A program made the position numbers and the translations under genes. This document shows positions 46,857 to 60,800 of a stretch of 64,000 nt of DNA, one piece after another (the stretch's first letter is position 1; every line of letters begins with the position of its first letter). The notes below the pieces were generated by a model. The model was not told the DNA's origin and made no database searches. It saw nothing but the letters and a program-made list of their open reading frames with translations. The stretch spans positions 62,001-126,000 of the forward strand of contig JAJKFJ010023569.1 of assembly GCA_027382625.1 (NCBI GenBank). Direction: 5' to 3'. The DNA is from Tetmemena sp. SeJ-2015 (Eukaryota; Ciliophora; Spirotrichea; Sporadotrichida; Oxytrichidae).

Positions 46857-47566
46857 TCAGTAGTCTTTAACCTGCTCTCTCAAAAGCTTAAACTCAGGAT
46901 TTTATTTCCATGTGCCAGTTTATGCCTTGTTGACTAATTTATCTTGCTATGTTTAAGTTACTGATTAATCTTATTAAGTTTCAGAAGTGATTTCACTTTA
47001 TTAAGCCTAAAAAATAATAAAAACTAACTATCATAAGGTATTAAAGCCCCTTCTTCTGCTGCATAAAATTCTTTCTTCCAAATGGGAACCTTTGTCTTCA
47101 GCTCATCGATTGCCCAAGCTACAGCATTCAAAGCTTCCTTGCGATGAGGTGACACTGCCACTATATTCACAGAAGCTTCACCAACAGGCTAAAAAGTAAT
47201 ATCATTATCAACCAAGCAACTAAATTTACTTGAAGAACTTAAGTTACTTATGATAAACTTACACATTCCCCTATTTTATGATAAATAGATATTCCTGATA
47301 AGTTGTATTCTTAAAGAGCCTTCTCTCCAAGTATCTGCATTTATTTTATTGCCATGGATTCATAACACTCATAGTGCAGAGTGACTACCTTCTTTCCATT
47401 GAAAGTTATTACGAGTTATTCCTGAGAAGCTGCCACATGCCCCGCATTCAGGTAGTTTAAGCTCATCCACCTGATCTTACAAAGTAGGTAGAGACGAGTC
47501 GGCATAGATTTTCACTTTCACTCTATCTGAAAGATTTTGCAGCTATGAGGCGTCAATTTATTCCAT
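46857..47566 (-). CDS. MOCS2B: Molybdopterin synthase large (catalytic) subunit
   Basis: Transfers sulfur to precursor Z in molybdenum cofactor synthesis, working with a MoaD-type small subunit (none in the window). Starts MEQIDASQLQNLSD. Family motifs: [91 protein letters not shown] near the end; UGA 46857. A 76-nt intron (GTAAGT...TTTTAG) precedes PVGEAS, and another insert of about 150 bp separates [10 protein letters not shown] from TWKQN. The frame is off by one base at 47410-47420: either one extra T in AACTTTCAATGG, or a 10-bp IES flanked by AATAACT repeats. Confidence 0.85.
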
Positions 47567-47689
47567 TCTTTATTATCTTGAAATGATTTACTGAAAATAT
47601 GGTAATTTCTATAAAATTTTAATTTGGAATGCACAAATTCATCTAATTTAATAGGTAAAGATATTTCGCAATAAACATATCAATCATAA

Positions 47690-50600
47690 ATGGTAGAATC
47701 ATCAACTCATGCAGTGAAGCAATCCACTGATCAAGACACTCTTGAGTTCTTCTTTAAAGGTCCCGTAAACTATAATTACCAATATAAATATCGTTTATTT
47801 TTTGATAATTTGGTTATCAGCTCTATGTTTCCACAAGATAATCAGTAACTCAAACGAGGGAGAAGAAGTGCCATAATAAGACAAAATATATCTGTTAGCA
47901 GGAGAGGGACCTACTCTGTCAGTTTATGATCTCCAAACTAAAAGCCTTGTGCAAAGCATTAAACTCTTTGCCTCCTGTTTCAAGATAATAGGAATACATT
48001 TGGCTAATGAATATCAATAGATAAATACTTTTAATGATGGAAATAGAATTGTGGTCAGCACAGAAAAATCACTGAAAGTTCTCTAACTTAAATCTGATAA
48101 AGAGTATGTATGATTATTAGTTTTTTAATGATCATAGTGGATATGAAGTTACTAACTCATTTGATAAGAGAGTCATGATAAAATAGTCCATAGTAGACTA
48201 GATGAGAATATTCTTTACACTATAAACGCTCACAATTTAATATTAAATGGGATGATCCCGTAATTATATTGAATTTCATAGAGAGCTGGGACTTGAACAA
48301 TATGACTTTGTTAAATCGCACTTTCTGTAACGAAGAGTGCATTCTTTACTCAGCAGACCTGAATTTGAAAACTAATCTGATTGCAGGAGGAACAGTATTT
48401 AGAACTATCTTGGTATGGGGAGGAGAGAGAATTGCAAAATGGAATCACCAAGACTAAATACCAACCGACGCAACCTCGTTGAAAGAGAATGCCTTGAAAG
48501 TACTTTACAAGTTGGAAGGACATGCAGGAGTGCTCTTTGATGTGAGAAATTAATTTTTTGTATGATGTGAAGTTTCTTTAAGACGATATTTTGGCGTCGG
48601 TTTCTGATGATCGCTCTCTTAGAATTTGGAGGCTGGATCTTAGCAAGGAAGGCGAATATCAGCAACTAAGTGAGTGCTATGGCCATCGCTCAAGAATTTG
48701 GAATGTTGCTGAGCTAGGTTTCGGAGGGATAATGGTGACAGTGAGCGAAGATGCAACTTGCAAGCTCTGGGAGTCTACCGACTTCAAGTCTACTTCAAAC
48801 AAGTTAGTTACTGCTAAGTTATTATGATAAAAGTCAATAAGTTCTATAAATTAATTGTGGAATAACCGATCGATTGAAACTCTGAAAGGTCATTCAGGAA
48901 AGAACGTGAGAGCTCTCACTTGCCTAGATGGCTTAATAGCCACAGGTGGAGATGATGGAGCCATCAAAGTATGGAAAGCAAAGGATATCTTAATCTCCAA
49001 GAAACTTCTCTCTCAAGATTCCAGACCAAAGAGGAGTCCAAGGAAGATGAACTTTAAATCAAGCATCTTTTAAATTATCCAAAATTATTGAATGAACAAA
49101 GTATGACTGCCAAGGAAACTGTAATAACGAAGATCAGAGTTGACATGCCTGAGGAGAGTGAAGCACTGCAAGAACTCAGAATGCTCAAAGAGCATCAGCT
49201 ACTCAAAAGGTAAAGAGAGAAAGAAGAGGAAGAGAAAAGACTTGAGGAAGAAGAAGCAAAGAGATTAGCAGAGACCGCCTCAGAGGAAAATAAGGAGACT
49301 GTCACAAGCCCAAGAAAAAGAAGAAAGCTTCTGTTCCAAAACCAAGGCCAGAGGAAAACGTCAACCAAATCAGAGCGATAGATATATTAGACGTTAAAGT
49401 GCAAGATGAAATCTTTCATTCTTTTTCTTCTAATGAGGCATTTTCGGTTCCAGTAATAGTAGCTGCAACTAACAAGGGTTCAGTGTTTGCTTTCGAAGCT
49501 AGATCAAAAGATGATATTAAATAACATTTACTCTATCAAGATGAACTACAGCAAAACATTCAGGATATTTAAACTATCAAATTATCCAAAGCCGCTATTG
49601 TTGCCTTTTCAATAGGAGAGGGGATGCTAAGGCTCCTTCTAATTACCGGAGAAAACGAGTCTGGTTAAATAGTAGGCAATGAAATTGCAGATTTGTAAGT
49701 TTCTGACATCAAACTCATTAATCTAAAATTATAAGCCTCTAAATTTAAATTGATTTAACTCTTGAACCTATTCTTGAATGTGGAAGCTTAAGATGAGAAA
49801 AATGTTTATTGACATAATACATTTTTTAAGAACTTTTATCTAATTAATACTTTAAGGAATTATTTAATCTTTTATTTAATCGTATTCTGCGAATATTTCT
49901 CTGTGATTGCTGCCAATGGAAGAGCTGAACTTATAGAGACTCTGTTTGTTTTCAATAAGCAACAAAAGAGTTGTAGGCAGTTGATTCCCTCCACTTAAAC
50001 TTATAAAGTGACTATCAAGACTCAATTCATTTGCCTCTAAAAGATTGATTCTTTGGGAGTGTTTGTTGCTGGAGATACTAAAGGCAATCTGTTTCTTTTT
50101 GACCCAACTACTAAACCTCCTAAGGATCATTTCATTTTCTTTTAATTACAATTTTATTGGAGGACTTAAAAGCTACCGACGCTGTGGGCCCTGATAGTGA
50201 GAAAATAGATCTCAGTTAAGTAATTCTCCACTATCAACAGTTAAAAGCACACAAAGATGAGCGAGTGCTTAGTCTCCATTACTCTAAAGAGTAGGGTTTA
50301 CTTTATTCCACCTCAAAAGATAACTACATCAACGTCTACAGCTTTGATAGTCAAAAGCATATTCAAAAAATGCAATCTATTAAGGAAGAAGATCTTAACT
50401 TGATCTACATCAAAAATATTTATTTTCTCTCAATAAGTAGTACTATTAGGAGAATATATATATATGATGATCTACAACATTTTCATGAGAAACAGAAGAT
50501 GATACTACAGGGCTTCTATGGAAACTTTGCCTACGTCTGGAATAAGCAAGAGAATATGCAGATATTCAGTATTGATACTAAAGGAGGAAACAGGCCCATG

Positions 50601-52026
50601 AGACTTAAAATCTAGGATGAGTCTATAATCTCTGACTAGCAATAATCATAGTAAATTATATAGTGATAAATTAAAATATGGGAGAAACTTTGTCTATGCC
50701 TACTCATATGGTGATTGCATTGTAATTTGCAATAACTGGCTTTTTAAGGACCAATACTAAGCTCTCTAAGAAGCAGGGTCAATGGAAAACTAATTCACAC
50801 TGAGGGACTCTCTTCACGGAAGAGAAATATTGACGTCATGTGGTTTACCGCTAAGTGAAGGTAAGACAGTTATACTTACAGGCTGTGAAGACTCTTTTCT
50901 CAAAGTTTCACATTTTGAAAGCACAAGCGATGGTTAAAGAACACTCTCAGTCAAGCAAACTTTCAGCAATCACGTTGCTTCAATTCGAACAATCACAAAG
51001 TCCAAGATAAAGGGATCTTATTTTATTCACTCTTTGTAATCAAATAGTTACTTGATAGTAAGTGGAGGTAGTCGCATGTAGGCCAACGTATTCTTAGGCC
51101 AGTATTCAAAAAGCAGTCCAGCCGATGCAGTCGATTTTAAAATGAGCCATATTTGTAACTTCATGAGGAGTAGTGAGCAAGATGAGGAACAAGACTTTAG
51201 AATAATGTCAAGTTGCATTATCTCTTAAACTAAAGGATTTTCATCTGCTAATGGACTTTAAAACGAACAAATTTCTTCTTAAATTTGGCAAGACAAGCAT
51301 CTCGAAGCCTACTGCTGTTTCGGAACTTCAAGTGGAGAGTTACAAGTTTTTAAAGTCAACTTCAAGAAGAGAAGACTTGAGGATTCGTATAAAATTATGC
51401 TTGCAAGCTCAGTCCTCTCTATGAAAAGGGTTAGAGTAGATGAATAAGTATGGCTTATTATTTGCGGACTAAGTAATGGAGATGTTTATATCCTTACAAT
51501 GGATTTGAGTAGTTAGGGATAAAGCAACTCTTTAGCTAATATATCTCCGCACGCAGAATTAAAGCAGGTTCATGATTTTGGAGTTAATACATTAGATGCT
51601 TCTTACAACTCACCACAAAGGAATTACTCATAGTTTCAGGTGGAGACGACCAGTAACTGTCAGTTATAAAGATGAAAAAGAATGCAAGTGAAACAAGCAA
51701 CTTCTAATTTGAGATAGAATCCTAATCCAAAAAATATGCTCTCTCTATTTATTTATGATATTTTTGCTCATTCCTCTTGCATAAAGGGAGTCGTATTAGC
51801 TAAATCTACTGGCGATGATAGTAAGATTCAACACAAAGTATTTTCTTCCTCATATGATTAGCGTTTCAAAGAATGGAATTTAGAGCAAACTAATTTGACC
51901 CTAGTTAAAACAAGCAGGCATTGCTTGAGTGATCTCAACAATATTTGCAAAATTAACACAAAGAGCAGTAGCCATTCTAGCTAATAAGTTGTTTTAGTTG
52001 GATAGGGAATCGCTGTTTTTAATTGA
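47690..52026 (+). CDS. WDR6: WD40 protein, WDR6/Rtt10-like
   Basis: WDR6 and yeast Rtt10/Trm734 support tRNA 2'-O-methylation by FTSJ1/Trm7. Starts MVESSTHAVKQS. WD-type blades: VYDLQTKSLVQS; GHAGVLFD...ILASVSDDRSLRIWRLDL; GHRSRIWNVAELG...VSEDATCKLWES; LKGHSGKNVRALTCLDGLIATGGDDGAIKVWK. Then comes a lysine/glutamate-rich insert (about 49100-49370), more blades (NHVASIRTITKSK, WLIICGLSNGDVYILTMD), and HDFGVNTLDA with SGGDDQQLSVIKMK at the C-terminal end, a WDR6 hallmark order. Ends VLVGQGIAVFN at UGA 52026. Frame interruptions at about 47780, 48110, 48550, 48830 and 49090 are introns or IESs not individually resolved. Confidence 0.75.
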
Positions 52027-52560
52027 ATTATCTTATTGAATTTTTAAGAGTGATATTGACTTGAGCGCTCTTGAACGCATAGATTTTTTGATTCATTGAT
52101 ATTGTAGAGTGAAGTGATGAAAGCAATGACTGACAAACTTGAATCCTTCATCAATTTCATTTGCCAAATCATGAGCGCTTATATCAACAGAAAGAAATAT
52201 GTTTGGATAAGTTAGAACTTTGGTATTTCCAACAATAGATTTTATAGTGAAAGATACAGGTAAAAATAAAAGGTCATCAAGCTTAATGATATAAATTAGA
52301 GACGAGGAAAGATTATAAAGGCATTAGCAAAATTATCATGAGGAGGACTTCATTATAAAAGATGAGAAGAGATAAGGAGGCTCATTATAAATTAAGATTA
52401 TTGGCCGATTGCTTTATTCAATTATGTCATTCAATGAAAATGTAATTCATTTACTCCAAATCTGGCTTGCATTTACATTTTTAGTTTGTCTTTTAAATTA
52501 TAAATTATAAATAAAATTTATTAAGAAATAAATTACTGTTCCAGACTATTAATTTGCCTT
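52027..52560 (+). other. Spacer with a short coding-like segment
   Basis: Plus-strand frame near 52120-52260 reads MKAMTDKLESFINFICQIMS then RKKYVWISQNFGISNNRF, followed by a basic tail; it could be a small gene or an orphan segment of a scrambled gene. Not recognised. The last 100 bp is AT-rich and borders the HECT breakpoint. Confidence 0.35.
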
Positions 52561-52576
52561 TATTTGTTTTGAATTT

Positions 52577-52589
52577 AAAGATCAACATC
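52577..52589 (-). other. 13-bp scrambling pointer, upstream copy
   Basis: Minus-strand GATGTTGATCTTT, identical to the plus strand at 29454-29466. It encodes DVDL at the HECT breakpoint. Confidence 0.85.
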
Positions 52590-54710
52590 GACTATATTCT
52601 TTCCGCATACCCATGTTTCAAGTTCTTGATAAGTGACCATGTTGAGTAGTGCTTCAGGGACTATCTTGACTATACCTCTCTTGATGGCTTCACACTGCAA
52701 AGAGCACTCAGTCAACCTTGCTTTGAGAGCCTGCCTTACATACTCAACTCTATCCTCAAACTCCACCTTCTGATCTTACTCCTATGAATCTTAATTAGTC
52801 TCAGCTTGATAAAATTATATATGAAAACTTATTCTAAAGTTAAGGTTGATCTTGTGTTGCTTTATATTTATTAACTAGGAAAGAGTTTTAAATTAGTTGC
52901 GTTCTTTTCTGATTTAGATTCTTCAATAGGTAGTCTTTACTTCTTAGGGGGAGGACTTAGTGAAATGATAGTCTCGTCTGAGAGAGTGAGTGAGTTCCAA
53001 GTCTCGAAGATGGATTCCTCGTACAATTTCTTGGGGGCGCTAAGCATGAATGACAACAGCTTGTAGAAGCCAAGATCTATCTCTACCAAGTCTTCGTGAC
53101 TAAATACAAATTGACAATTCTACTATGTAAAATGCTTATAAATATAACTAACCTTTTCACCCACCAATTACTTCCAAACAAACTGAGGAAGGTCTAGATT
53201 CATATGAGATTTACAATTCTACTATCAAAGACAAAATGATAAGTAGTACTTTTTTATAAAAATGAGCTCCTGTTCTGATACAAACTCCCATCAAGTTGCC
53301 TAAGAACTCAAACAAGGAAAGGTCTTAAGAGCCGTTGCGGGAAGGTGACAGCACGAACTTCCCCTTACCAATATTGCTGCCAGCTCTGTTGTTGGGGCTT
53401 GGATAGAGGAGTCCTAACAATTTCTGATTGGGATTCTTAGCTAAGTTGTTTGGTTGGAGCTCTTGAGATATATCTGCAAAGAACTGGCGATAAGGACCAC
53501 CCTCACCTACTACATGCTCCCCTCTGAAGATCACGTGGAAAGACAAATGTGGCTCTGCTCCTGAAGGCTTCTTTGGTCTTAGTTGAGCTAGGTCCATTTC
53601 TTTGATTTACTCGTAAGCTTGCATGTACATAAAGTCCATTGACAATCTCTTATCCTTTGATTTATTAGCATCGCTCTGAGCACTGTTGTGGTTTGAGTCT
53701 CTCTCTTATCCTCTTGGAGGGCTGCCTCTCTCCTCTTAAATGCTTCCCATGCCTGCAGCTGCCTCCTCAAGTTCTCTGTTTCTGTGAGCGAGCTTGAGTC
53801 TTTCAAAGTAAACCTTGGGTACCTAGCTCTGTTGCTGCTCTCTGGCAACGCTAGTTTTCTCCAAGATGAGGTGTCTCAGATCAAACTTAACATTCATCAG
53901 GCAAAGGTTGCGGCTGAACTGCATATATGCGGCTAGGGTTAAAGCGACTGAGTTTGATGGAATACCAGCCTAGCTCTGACCTGCTTAAGATGAGGTGTAT
54001 GAAGAAGTGTTGATATATGGTACCGCAGGTGCAAGGTATCTATTGAAGGTCTTTAGGAGAGCCCAGAGGTATCTCACATCGGCGAGTGTGAGCTTCTCAT
54101 TAATCTCTGGGAAACTGTTGCTCAGCTGGGAGTCATCGTAATAGTTCACTGACTTCACTAGCTCTTCGTTATTGTTAGGATCTAGGAGCATATCTCTAGG
54201 CATTTTAGAAATGAGTCTTAGATCGAAAGGATTCAGAGTCTGCACGCCTTTAGTCTCCCTACACATATCTATCTCTATGAAGGTTTTCAGTTTCTCAAGG
54301 ATTTGAATGTTGTTCACCTTATGATCTTGAGTCTCATCTGGCAAATAAGTTGGATAGGTTACCTATTGGAACCAAAAGTCGAAACCTTGAGATTCCAACA
54401 TCAACATAAAGAGCTTGACGTCAGCATCTACTATAATTTTGCACTGCTCAATGAACTCCTCTAAACCTTACTCTTTGAGACTTTCAGAAGTCAGATCAAA
54501 TAAGTCCTCTAAGTCTTTTGGAAGTGGAGTCAACATCTCAAGAGGGTAATTGCAATTGTTATGGTGGATTTTTGTCAAAACCTCAATTAGCTTAGGAGAG
54601 AACTCGAAATTCTTCTCATCAGCCTCAGGCTAAGATCTTGGCATCAATCTGCTCCTCAAGAAGTTAAACACTAGTCGCCACTCAAATGTAAGAGTACACA
54701 AATACCTAAT
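52577..54710 (-). CDS. HECT E3 ubiquitin ligase, middle part (HECT N-lobe; ends at scrambling pointer)
   Basis: Minus-strand coding from about 54710 down to 52577. N-terminal part: FEWRLVFNFLRSRLM, DVRYLWALLKTFNRYLAPAVPYI (a HECTD4-type pre-HECT segment). HECT N-lobe: LSFHVIFRGEHVVGEGGPYRQF, FLGNLMGVCIRTGAHF, MNLDLPQFVWKQLVGEK, FSHEDLVEIDLGFYKLL, FEDRVEYVRQALKARL, CEAIKRGIVKIVPEALLNMV, LETWVCGKNIVDVDL. There the frame runs into AT-rich DNA. The C-lobe with the catalytic Cys is missing here and is supplied from 29454-29993 on the other strand. Introns (for example about 30 nt near 53120) interrupt it. The upstream end also breaks off into AT-rich DNA at about 54710, so more N-terminal segments must lie elsewhere. 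Confidence 0.9.
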
Positions 54711-54817
54711 ATGTTAACGTTATCTTTACAATTTATGACATTTTAATGTATAATTTATTGTTATTTGGTGGATAGTCATATATTTATTTCACTTCATTCA
54801 AATATACTTTATGTATT

Positions 54818-57800
54818 CATGCTCTGAGAATCTGCATCTTTTTACTGAGTTAGTCATAGGACTATCTAGCAGGAGCGAGAGAGCTGCTTGACTTATTTTT
54901 GGCTGTATTCTTATTTTGCTGCTGCTGAGTGATTTAGCTCTTGAAGATCTTGGAGGAGTTCCTGTTTCTCAAGGGAACAATCTTCTGGCCTAAATTAGAG
55001 ATCGCTTATTCTGGATGGACAGCCTGGCTCTTGTTATGGAAGTTCTACTGCTGCCTATGGAAATTGCTAATATCTAGACCTATCAGTGAAGATGAAGGTA
55101 GCTCTTATTGCTGAGAAATCTTCTAGTGGTCCTTTTTTGTGTTATGATTATGATGAGTACTCGAATTCAGAAGCATCACATCGGTTGAGCCTCGATGAGC
55201 TCCACTTCCAAAAATTCCTCCAAAGCTTTAACTATCACTGCCATTCATAGCTCTTTAAGCAATTAAGCCTTCGTTATCGAGAATGGGGCTGCTTTCAAGT
55301 TGGAAAAGCACCATGCTATCATTGTTAATATCCTTCTGCTCTTCAATTTACTGTGAAGTGTAATTTGCTTGCTTTCTGGTTTAGCCTGGGGTCAGAGATG
55401 AGAGTGAGGAATGCATCAGTCGCTAGGGCGGCTGATTTATAAAGGATTGGTTTGCACTATTGCCTGCGATATTCGATAGATTAGACATTGAAACTATGCT
55501 TTGCTGGACTATCTTTTACCCTGGATTAGATTTGTAATGTTAACTGCTCGTCTTTTATGGAACTGAATAATGCATCTTGCCTACCATTTACTGCTAGTTT
55601 AAACTATAGTAAGCTCATAATTTCAAAAATATTGAAAGTTCTTTTGTCTAATAGCTTGTTAATTTCTTTGAGCAGCAGTCATAGAATTGGAGGTTTGATG
55701 TTATTGTTGTTATTAGTTGAGGAATAGGCTATTGTTGGCCAGAGGATTCATAAGATTTGAAACATTGGATTGATGAATCTTAGAGGAGGGAATCTTTCCC
55801 AACGTGTTATGGTTGCTGATAAAATTGTCAAAACTCTAGTCATGAGGGAAGAGCATCATAGAGTCATCGTTCATGAATGAATTGCTAACTGCTAGTATAG
55901 GGTCATGCTACTAGCTTAAATACTGCTGCAAAACCGCCATACTAGTATCAATATGACTTTAGCTTTAAATTTTATTTTTAAAAATCATGGGCAGGAATAC
56001 TACCTAGATTACTAACTCGCTTTTTAGACAGCGATCTTCTATTGTCTGTCGTAGCAAAAATCTATTGCATCTGCCCATTTGCGCCTACTTTGACTCCTCT
56101 ATTTAGCTTTTAACCACTGAGTCCTGCATTATATTTGCTATGTGCTGCTAATGCACTATCTCCCTCCACTTTAATCGATCTGTTATGCTAAGTTATAGAC
56201 TAGTTATGGATCTTTTTGGGAGGCGAATGGGATCCACCCTATCTTCTCTTTTTCTTCAATTATGGACTATGATTGTCAAAGAACCCGAAATGCTCCTTTA
56301 CTCGGTTTCTCAATTATTCTGATTCCTTTCCGTGATTAGATCTCTCATGAATAAAAGATTAAGATTGGCTCACTTGACCCCCTGATGAGTGCTGACCTCC
56401 CTTTTATTGAGAATCGCTCTTGCTGTGGATAGTCTAGCTAGGATTTTGTCCTTTCTACTTAACTTCTGCCTTTATAAAGAAGCTGTAAAATTTAATAACC
56501 TAACTTACTGATATAATTTATTATGTTAAGCTTATCTTTAAAGGAGACCTTTAGTTTAGTCTAATAGAGCAGCACCTAGACTTGAAGAGTTTATATTCTC
56601 CTTGTTGCCTTTCAGATTGCTTGAGCCGAAATGTTTACTCAAGTGTTATTGTTGATATAGATGATTCTTGAGTTGAGAAGTATTCGCCTGCTTCATAATC
56701 TTCTTGTTATTCAGAATAAGAGCCTCAATTAACTCTTGCTTCAAATTATTGTTAGATATATTTGTTGTTGCGTTATTTGAGGAAGCAAACTGCTGATTTT
56801 ACAAAGCAGCATCTAAACCTGAGTTATCAATAGATTTCAAATGCTTAGAATTCTTGCTCGAGACACCTTTTAAAATTGAGCTATTCAGCTGCTAAGAAGT
56901 TCCTTGGCTGAAGAAATCATTAAAATATAAACTATATGAATAATATAATTAAGTTCAAGAAATTGGAACTCTTTCCTCTCCCAAAGTTTCCTTTTTACAA
57001 ATTTGAGGTTTCTATAATCATGCTTTGATTATTTTGGTTCATTCAAGATAGATACATAAATAGAGTCAATAAGAATATTTATCATGAGTTAGTTATTAAT
57101 CTCATGTTGTCTTAAGTTTCCATAAGACCTCTTCTTTTTGGATTGCTGTCTCTTTTAATCTGAGTTATTCATATGTTTGCTGAACAAGAGTAGTTGACGC
57201 TAATTCTCCATAACCTATTTCTACAGTTCAAGTATTGAGAGATTATCCTATTCTCTATTTCCATTCAATATTGAGCTTGAAATGTTCTTTTAAGAGCTAG
57301 GTTAAACAACATCAAAGGAATAATTGTGGTTGATATGATCTGATGGCTGAGTGAGCAAGGGAGCCTCTTTATTTAAGTTTTTGAAGAAAGAGAATTAAAA
57401 CTTAAAAATGCATAGAAAGCTAAATTTAACAATTTAGAGACATCATTTACTCTATCTCTAGATCTTGAATCTACTCTTCTTCCTTCAGATTTAGATCTAT
57501 TTTTTTCTGAGCTCGACGATCTGGTCTTTCTTTGACCCAGGTTTCTTAACTTCTGTCTCTTTTCTTTATCCTTTCTAATTAGATTTTTGATTCGTAGTGT
57601 TTGTTTTTAGTCCTACTTTCATTTAATTAGCAATCTATTGCTGCTTTTTGCCTGGGTTTGAAACTCTGCTTGCTGAACGCTATCTTTTTGCTTCTCCCAT
57701 ACCAATTCTTTACTTTATAATTTTGGAGTTCTTTTTAACGGTATTACTCTCCTACTGGTTTTACTTATTATTGTTTATTTACTACTCAACTATTTGATTA

Positions 57801-60800
57801 AGCCTTTTTTCTTTGAGAAAGTTGTTTATAATAGGATGCGAGAATATTAAAATTTAGCTATAAATGAGAATATTCTCTCGCTAGAGCGGCTATTATCAGA
57901 AGAAGAAAAGTTTCTCAAATGACTGCTGCCTTTTCTTACTGCTCTTTTAGGGATTTCTTGGCTCTTCATTGCATATAGTGCTTGCTTCGAAGTACTGTTG
58001 TTTTATTTCGATATGTTATGTTAGAAAGATGCAACTTCCTTTTGATTAACTTCATCTTGAGTGTCCTTCTTTTTCTGTACGAATCTTTTGCCTTTTCTTA
58101 TCTAGGAGGCTGTAGTTTAATTTGTGAAAGATGAAGAAGAAGGCCTGCTGAAAGACTTTGACTTAAAGTTAGAGTTGGTTTTGTGGCCTTTAGACTCGAC
58201 TGAGGACATATGTGCTAAGTTTATTCCTTATGAGGTTTTATCTATCTTTTTCTTATCCTCTACTGATCCTTCTTTATCCAGTATCAAACTTTTGTTAATG
58301 TCTTGGTTTTTAGTACTCTGCTGAGAGATTAATTCATTTTCGATGTCTTCTTCCTCATCAAATTCCTGCTACACTTAGCTTCTCTAAAGAGCAATATCTC
58401 TGGATTCTAGTTCACTAATCCGCTGATTGATTTCTGTCTATTAAGCTTCCATCATGTGATCACTTTGCTCTTCCTCATAAGAATTTCCATTCTCTCCATC
58501 TAAGTCATCCTCTTCATCATCTTGATATTCCAGCTCATCGCCGTCTCTCTCCAAAGATTTCTCTATCTCTTTGAGCAAGGAGTCTCCCTCTAGATAACTC
58601 ATTAGTTTCCTCTTTGGATGGTGATTGTCTTTACCTTTCTTAATCCTTCTTTCTTAAGAAGAGAAAGGCCTTAAGATTTTGGCTACTGCACTCCCAGAGC
58701 TCTTGCTGACTCCATCTAGCCGAGATCTCGCTCCTAGATTGGACTGGACACTCTTGCGTTGATTTTAGTTTTCTGTCCAAATTTGATGCAAGGACGAAGA
58801 ATCATCAGGGTTCTCAGTTCCTTTGTGACTCTACAGAGTGTGATGATGATGCATGTCAAAAGATTTATTGATGCTGCCATTTTCATCCAGACCGTCTTCT
58901 GCTCCACTTAATCGACCTAAGTTGCCAGTAACCTACTATCTTTCAAGTTCTAAGTTGCTGTTATTATGAAGGAAGGAGCTGAAGTCTTCTGATTAAAGTA
59001 TTTAGTATAGATAAAAAGTAATTAAATCGTGATTAGATTTTAGAGAGAAGCTTTTAGACTAACTGCTTCTTATCTAACTTAGGGTCATCAACTATTTGCT
59101 TTACCATCAGATCATAATACTCCTCTGAATACAAGTTTACATGTCTAGATCTTTGACTCCCACCATCATGACTTGAAACAAAATGCTTCTAATCATTAAC
59201 ATCTGCTAAGTCCCCTTCTTCATCCTCATCTTGATTCAAACTCCCGTCTCTTTAACTCCTAGAATCGAGATTATGTACTGGTGTAGTCAATATAAGTTCA
59301 AAATTACAGATAAATAATTATTCAAAATTAAAGTCGATCTATGATGCTCCTCTTCTTTGCTTTCACTGATAGCAGCTGCATTTATTAAGCCTATATGTCT
59401 ATATTCTCCTCAGTTGATCTAGCTTAAGCTCTTTGATTTGAGGTGGATAGTGGCACACTTTTCTTTTCAGTAGTAATTTGCGTTGGGTTTTGCTGCCCGC
59501 TACTCTTAAAAATTCTTCTTGTGAGTGGACTCAATTAGCAGGGACTGATCGCGACCTTGAGATTTTATATTTGCCTGACAATTGGTTAGTACTTATTAGA
59601 CTCTATTCCTTTCAAAGGCCTTATCACGTCTAAAATATCGTTAGACTCCATGTCTTCTTTTATAGGTTATTAGCTTGGATCATGATGCTTCTGATAACTC
59701 AAAAGAATGTGATTAAGAAGGGGACATTCACTTGGTAAAAATGTACAAGCTATCTCTAGAGCCTTTGCATGCCAGAATTCAGACTCTAGCTCTTTTCTCT
59801 TCTTAATAGGAGAAGTTAGGAATTCAACTCTTGACTAAAGGATGAAGCGCATTTCTGTTGAGACACAAAAGTAAGCAACACTTAAAAGTGATAGCTTTTC
59901 CAAGAAGGAATCTCTGGAGAGTTCAGTTTCGTTACGACAAGTTGAAAGCAGTTCTTTCATCGAAATAGGCTGAATTTACATGATGTTTCCTATGTTCAAA
60001 TTGTAAATCCATTCATTCTAGTTTAGAAACCCTAGTACAGAACGCATATCAGCATCATCAGGAAGCAATATCTTTTCATATTCTATCTCAGATGCGAGCT
60101 TTTCATTCTTCTGATCAATTTGTGGTTATTCTTCTATCAGTCTGCTACAACTTCTCTTAGTATGGGATAAAGCTTTAAAGATGTACGCTCAAGCATCGAT
60201 ATAGAATCTTCCAAGAAACTACCTGCACCATTACTTTAAATCTGGAATGCTCCCTGATTCACTTGAAACTGGCTTGGTGAGGTTGAAAGAATAGAGATTT
60301 GCTGTCTTTCGCTTTGACCTAATCCCATTCCATCTAATGCACTCTCAGGAGCATTTCCATTTTTGCTTAAGTTATTCATGGTCTGGAGGACTCTTCTTAG
60401 TTTAGGATCTTTGTTTTCAATTTTCCTAATGTATATACCACAGAGAGTTAGTAAATCTTTGAACAGCTGATGGACAAGCTTGACACTCTTTTTTGAATTG
60501 TCTAATGCCTCTGTATGATTCTGGTTTGAGAGAGAATAGCGCATAGCTGGAGTTTAATTTTACACTCTTGTTTGAGCTGTTTCATTCGAGTTGTTACCGA
60601 AGTGTCCTTGTAGAAAGATGGGAGAGCTATCATCTTTTAGCACTCTTTTAGATAGACATAGCACTCTTCCAGCATCCCTAACCTATTTAGATTCATTACT
60701 TTATCATCACCCAATTTTTAAGAAAGACACTGTGTTTATTAGATAAGAGAGGATTGTGCACAATACTTACTTTTGGTAGCAGAGAGCCATATTATGGAAA

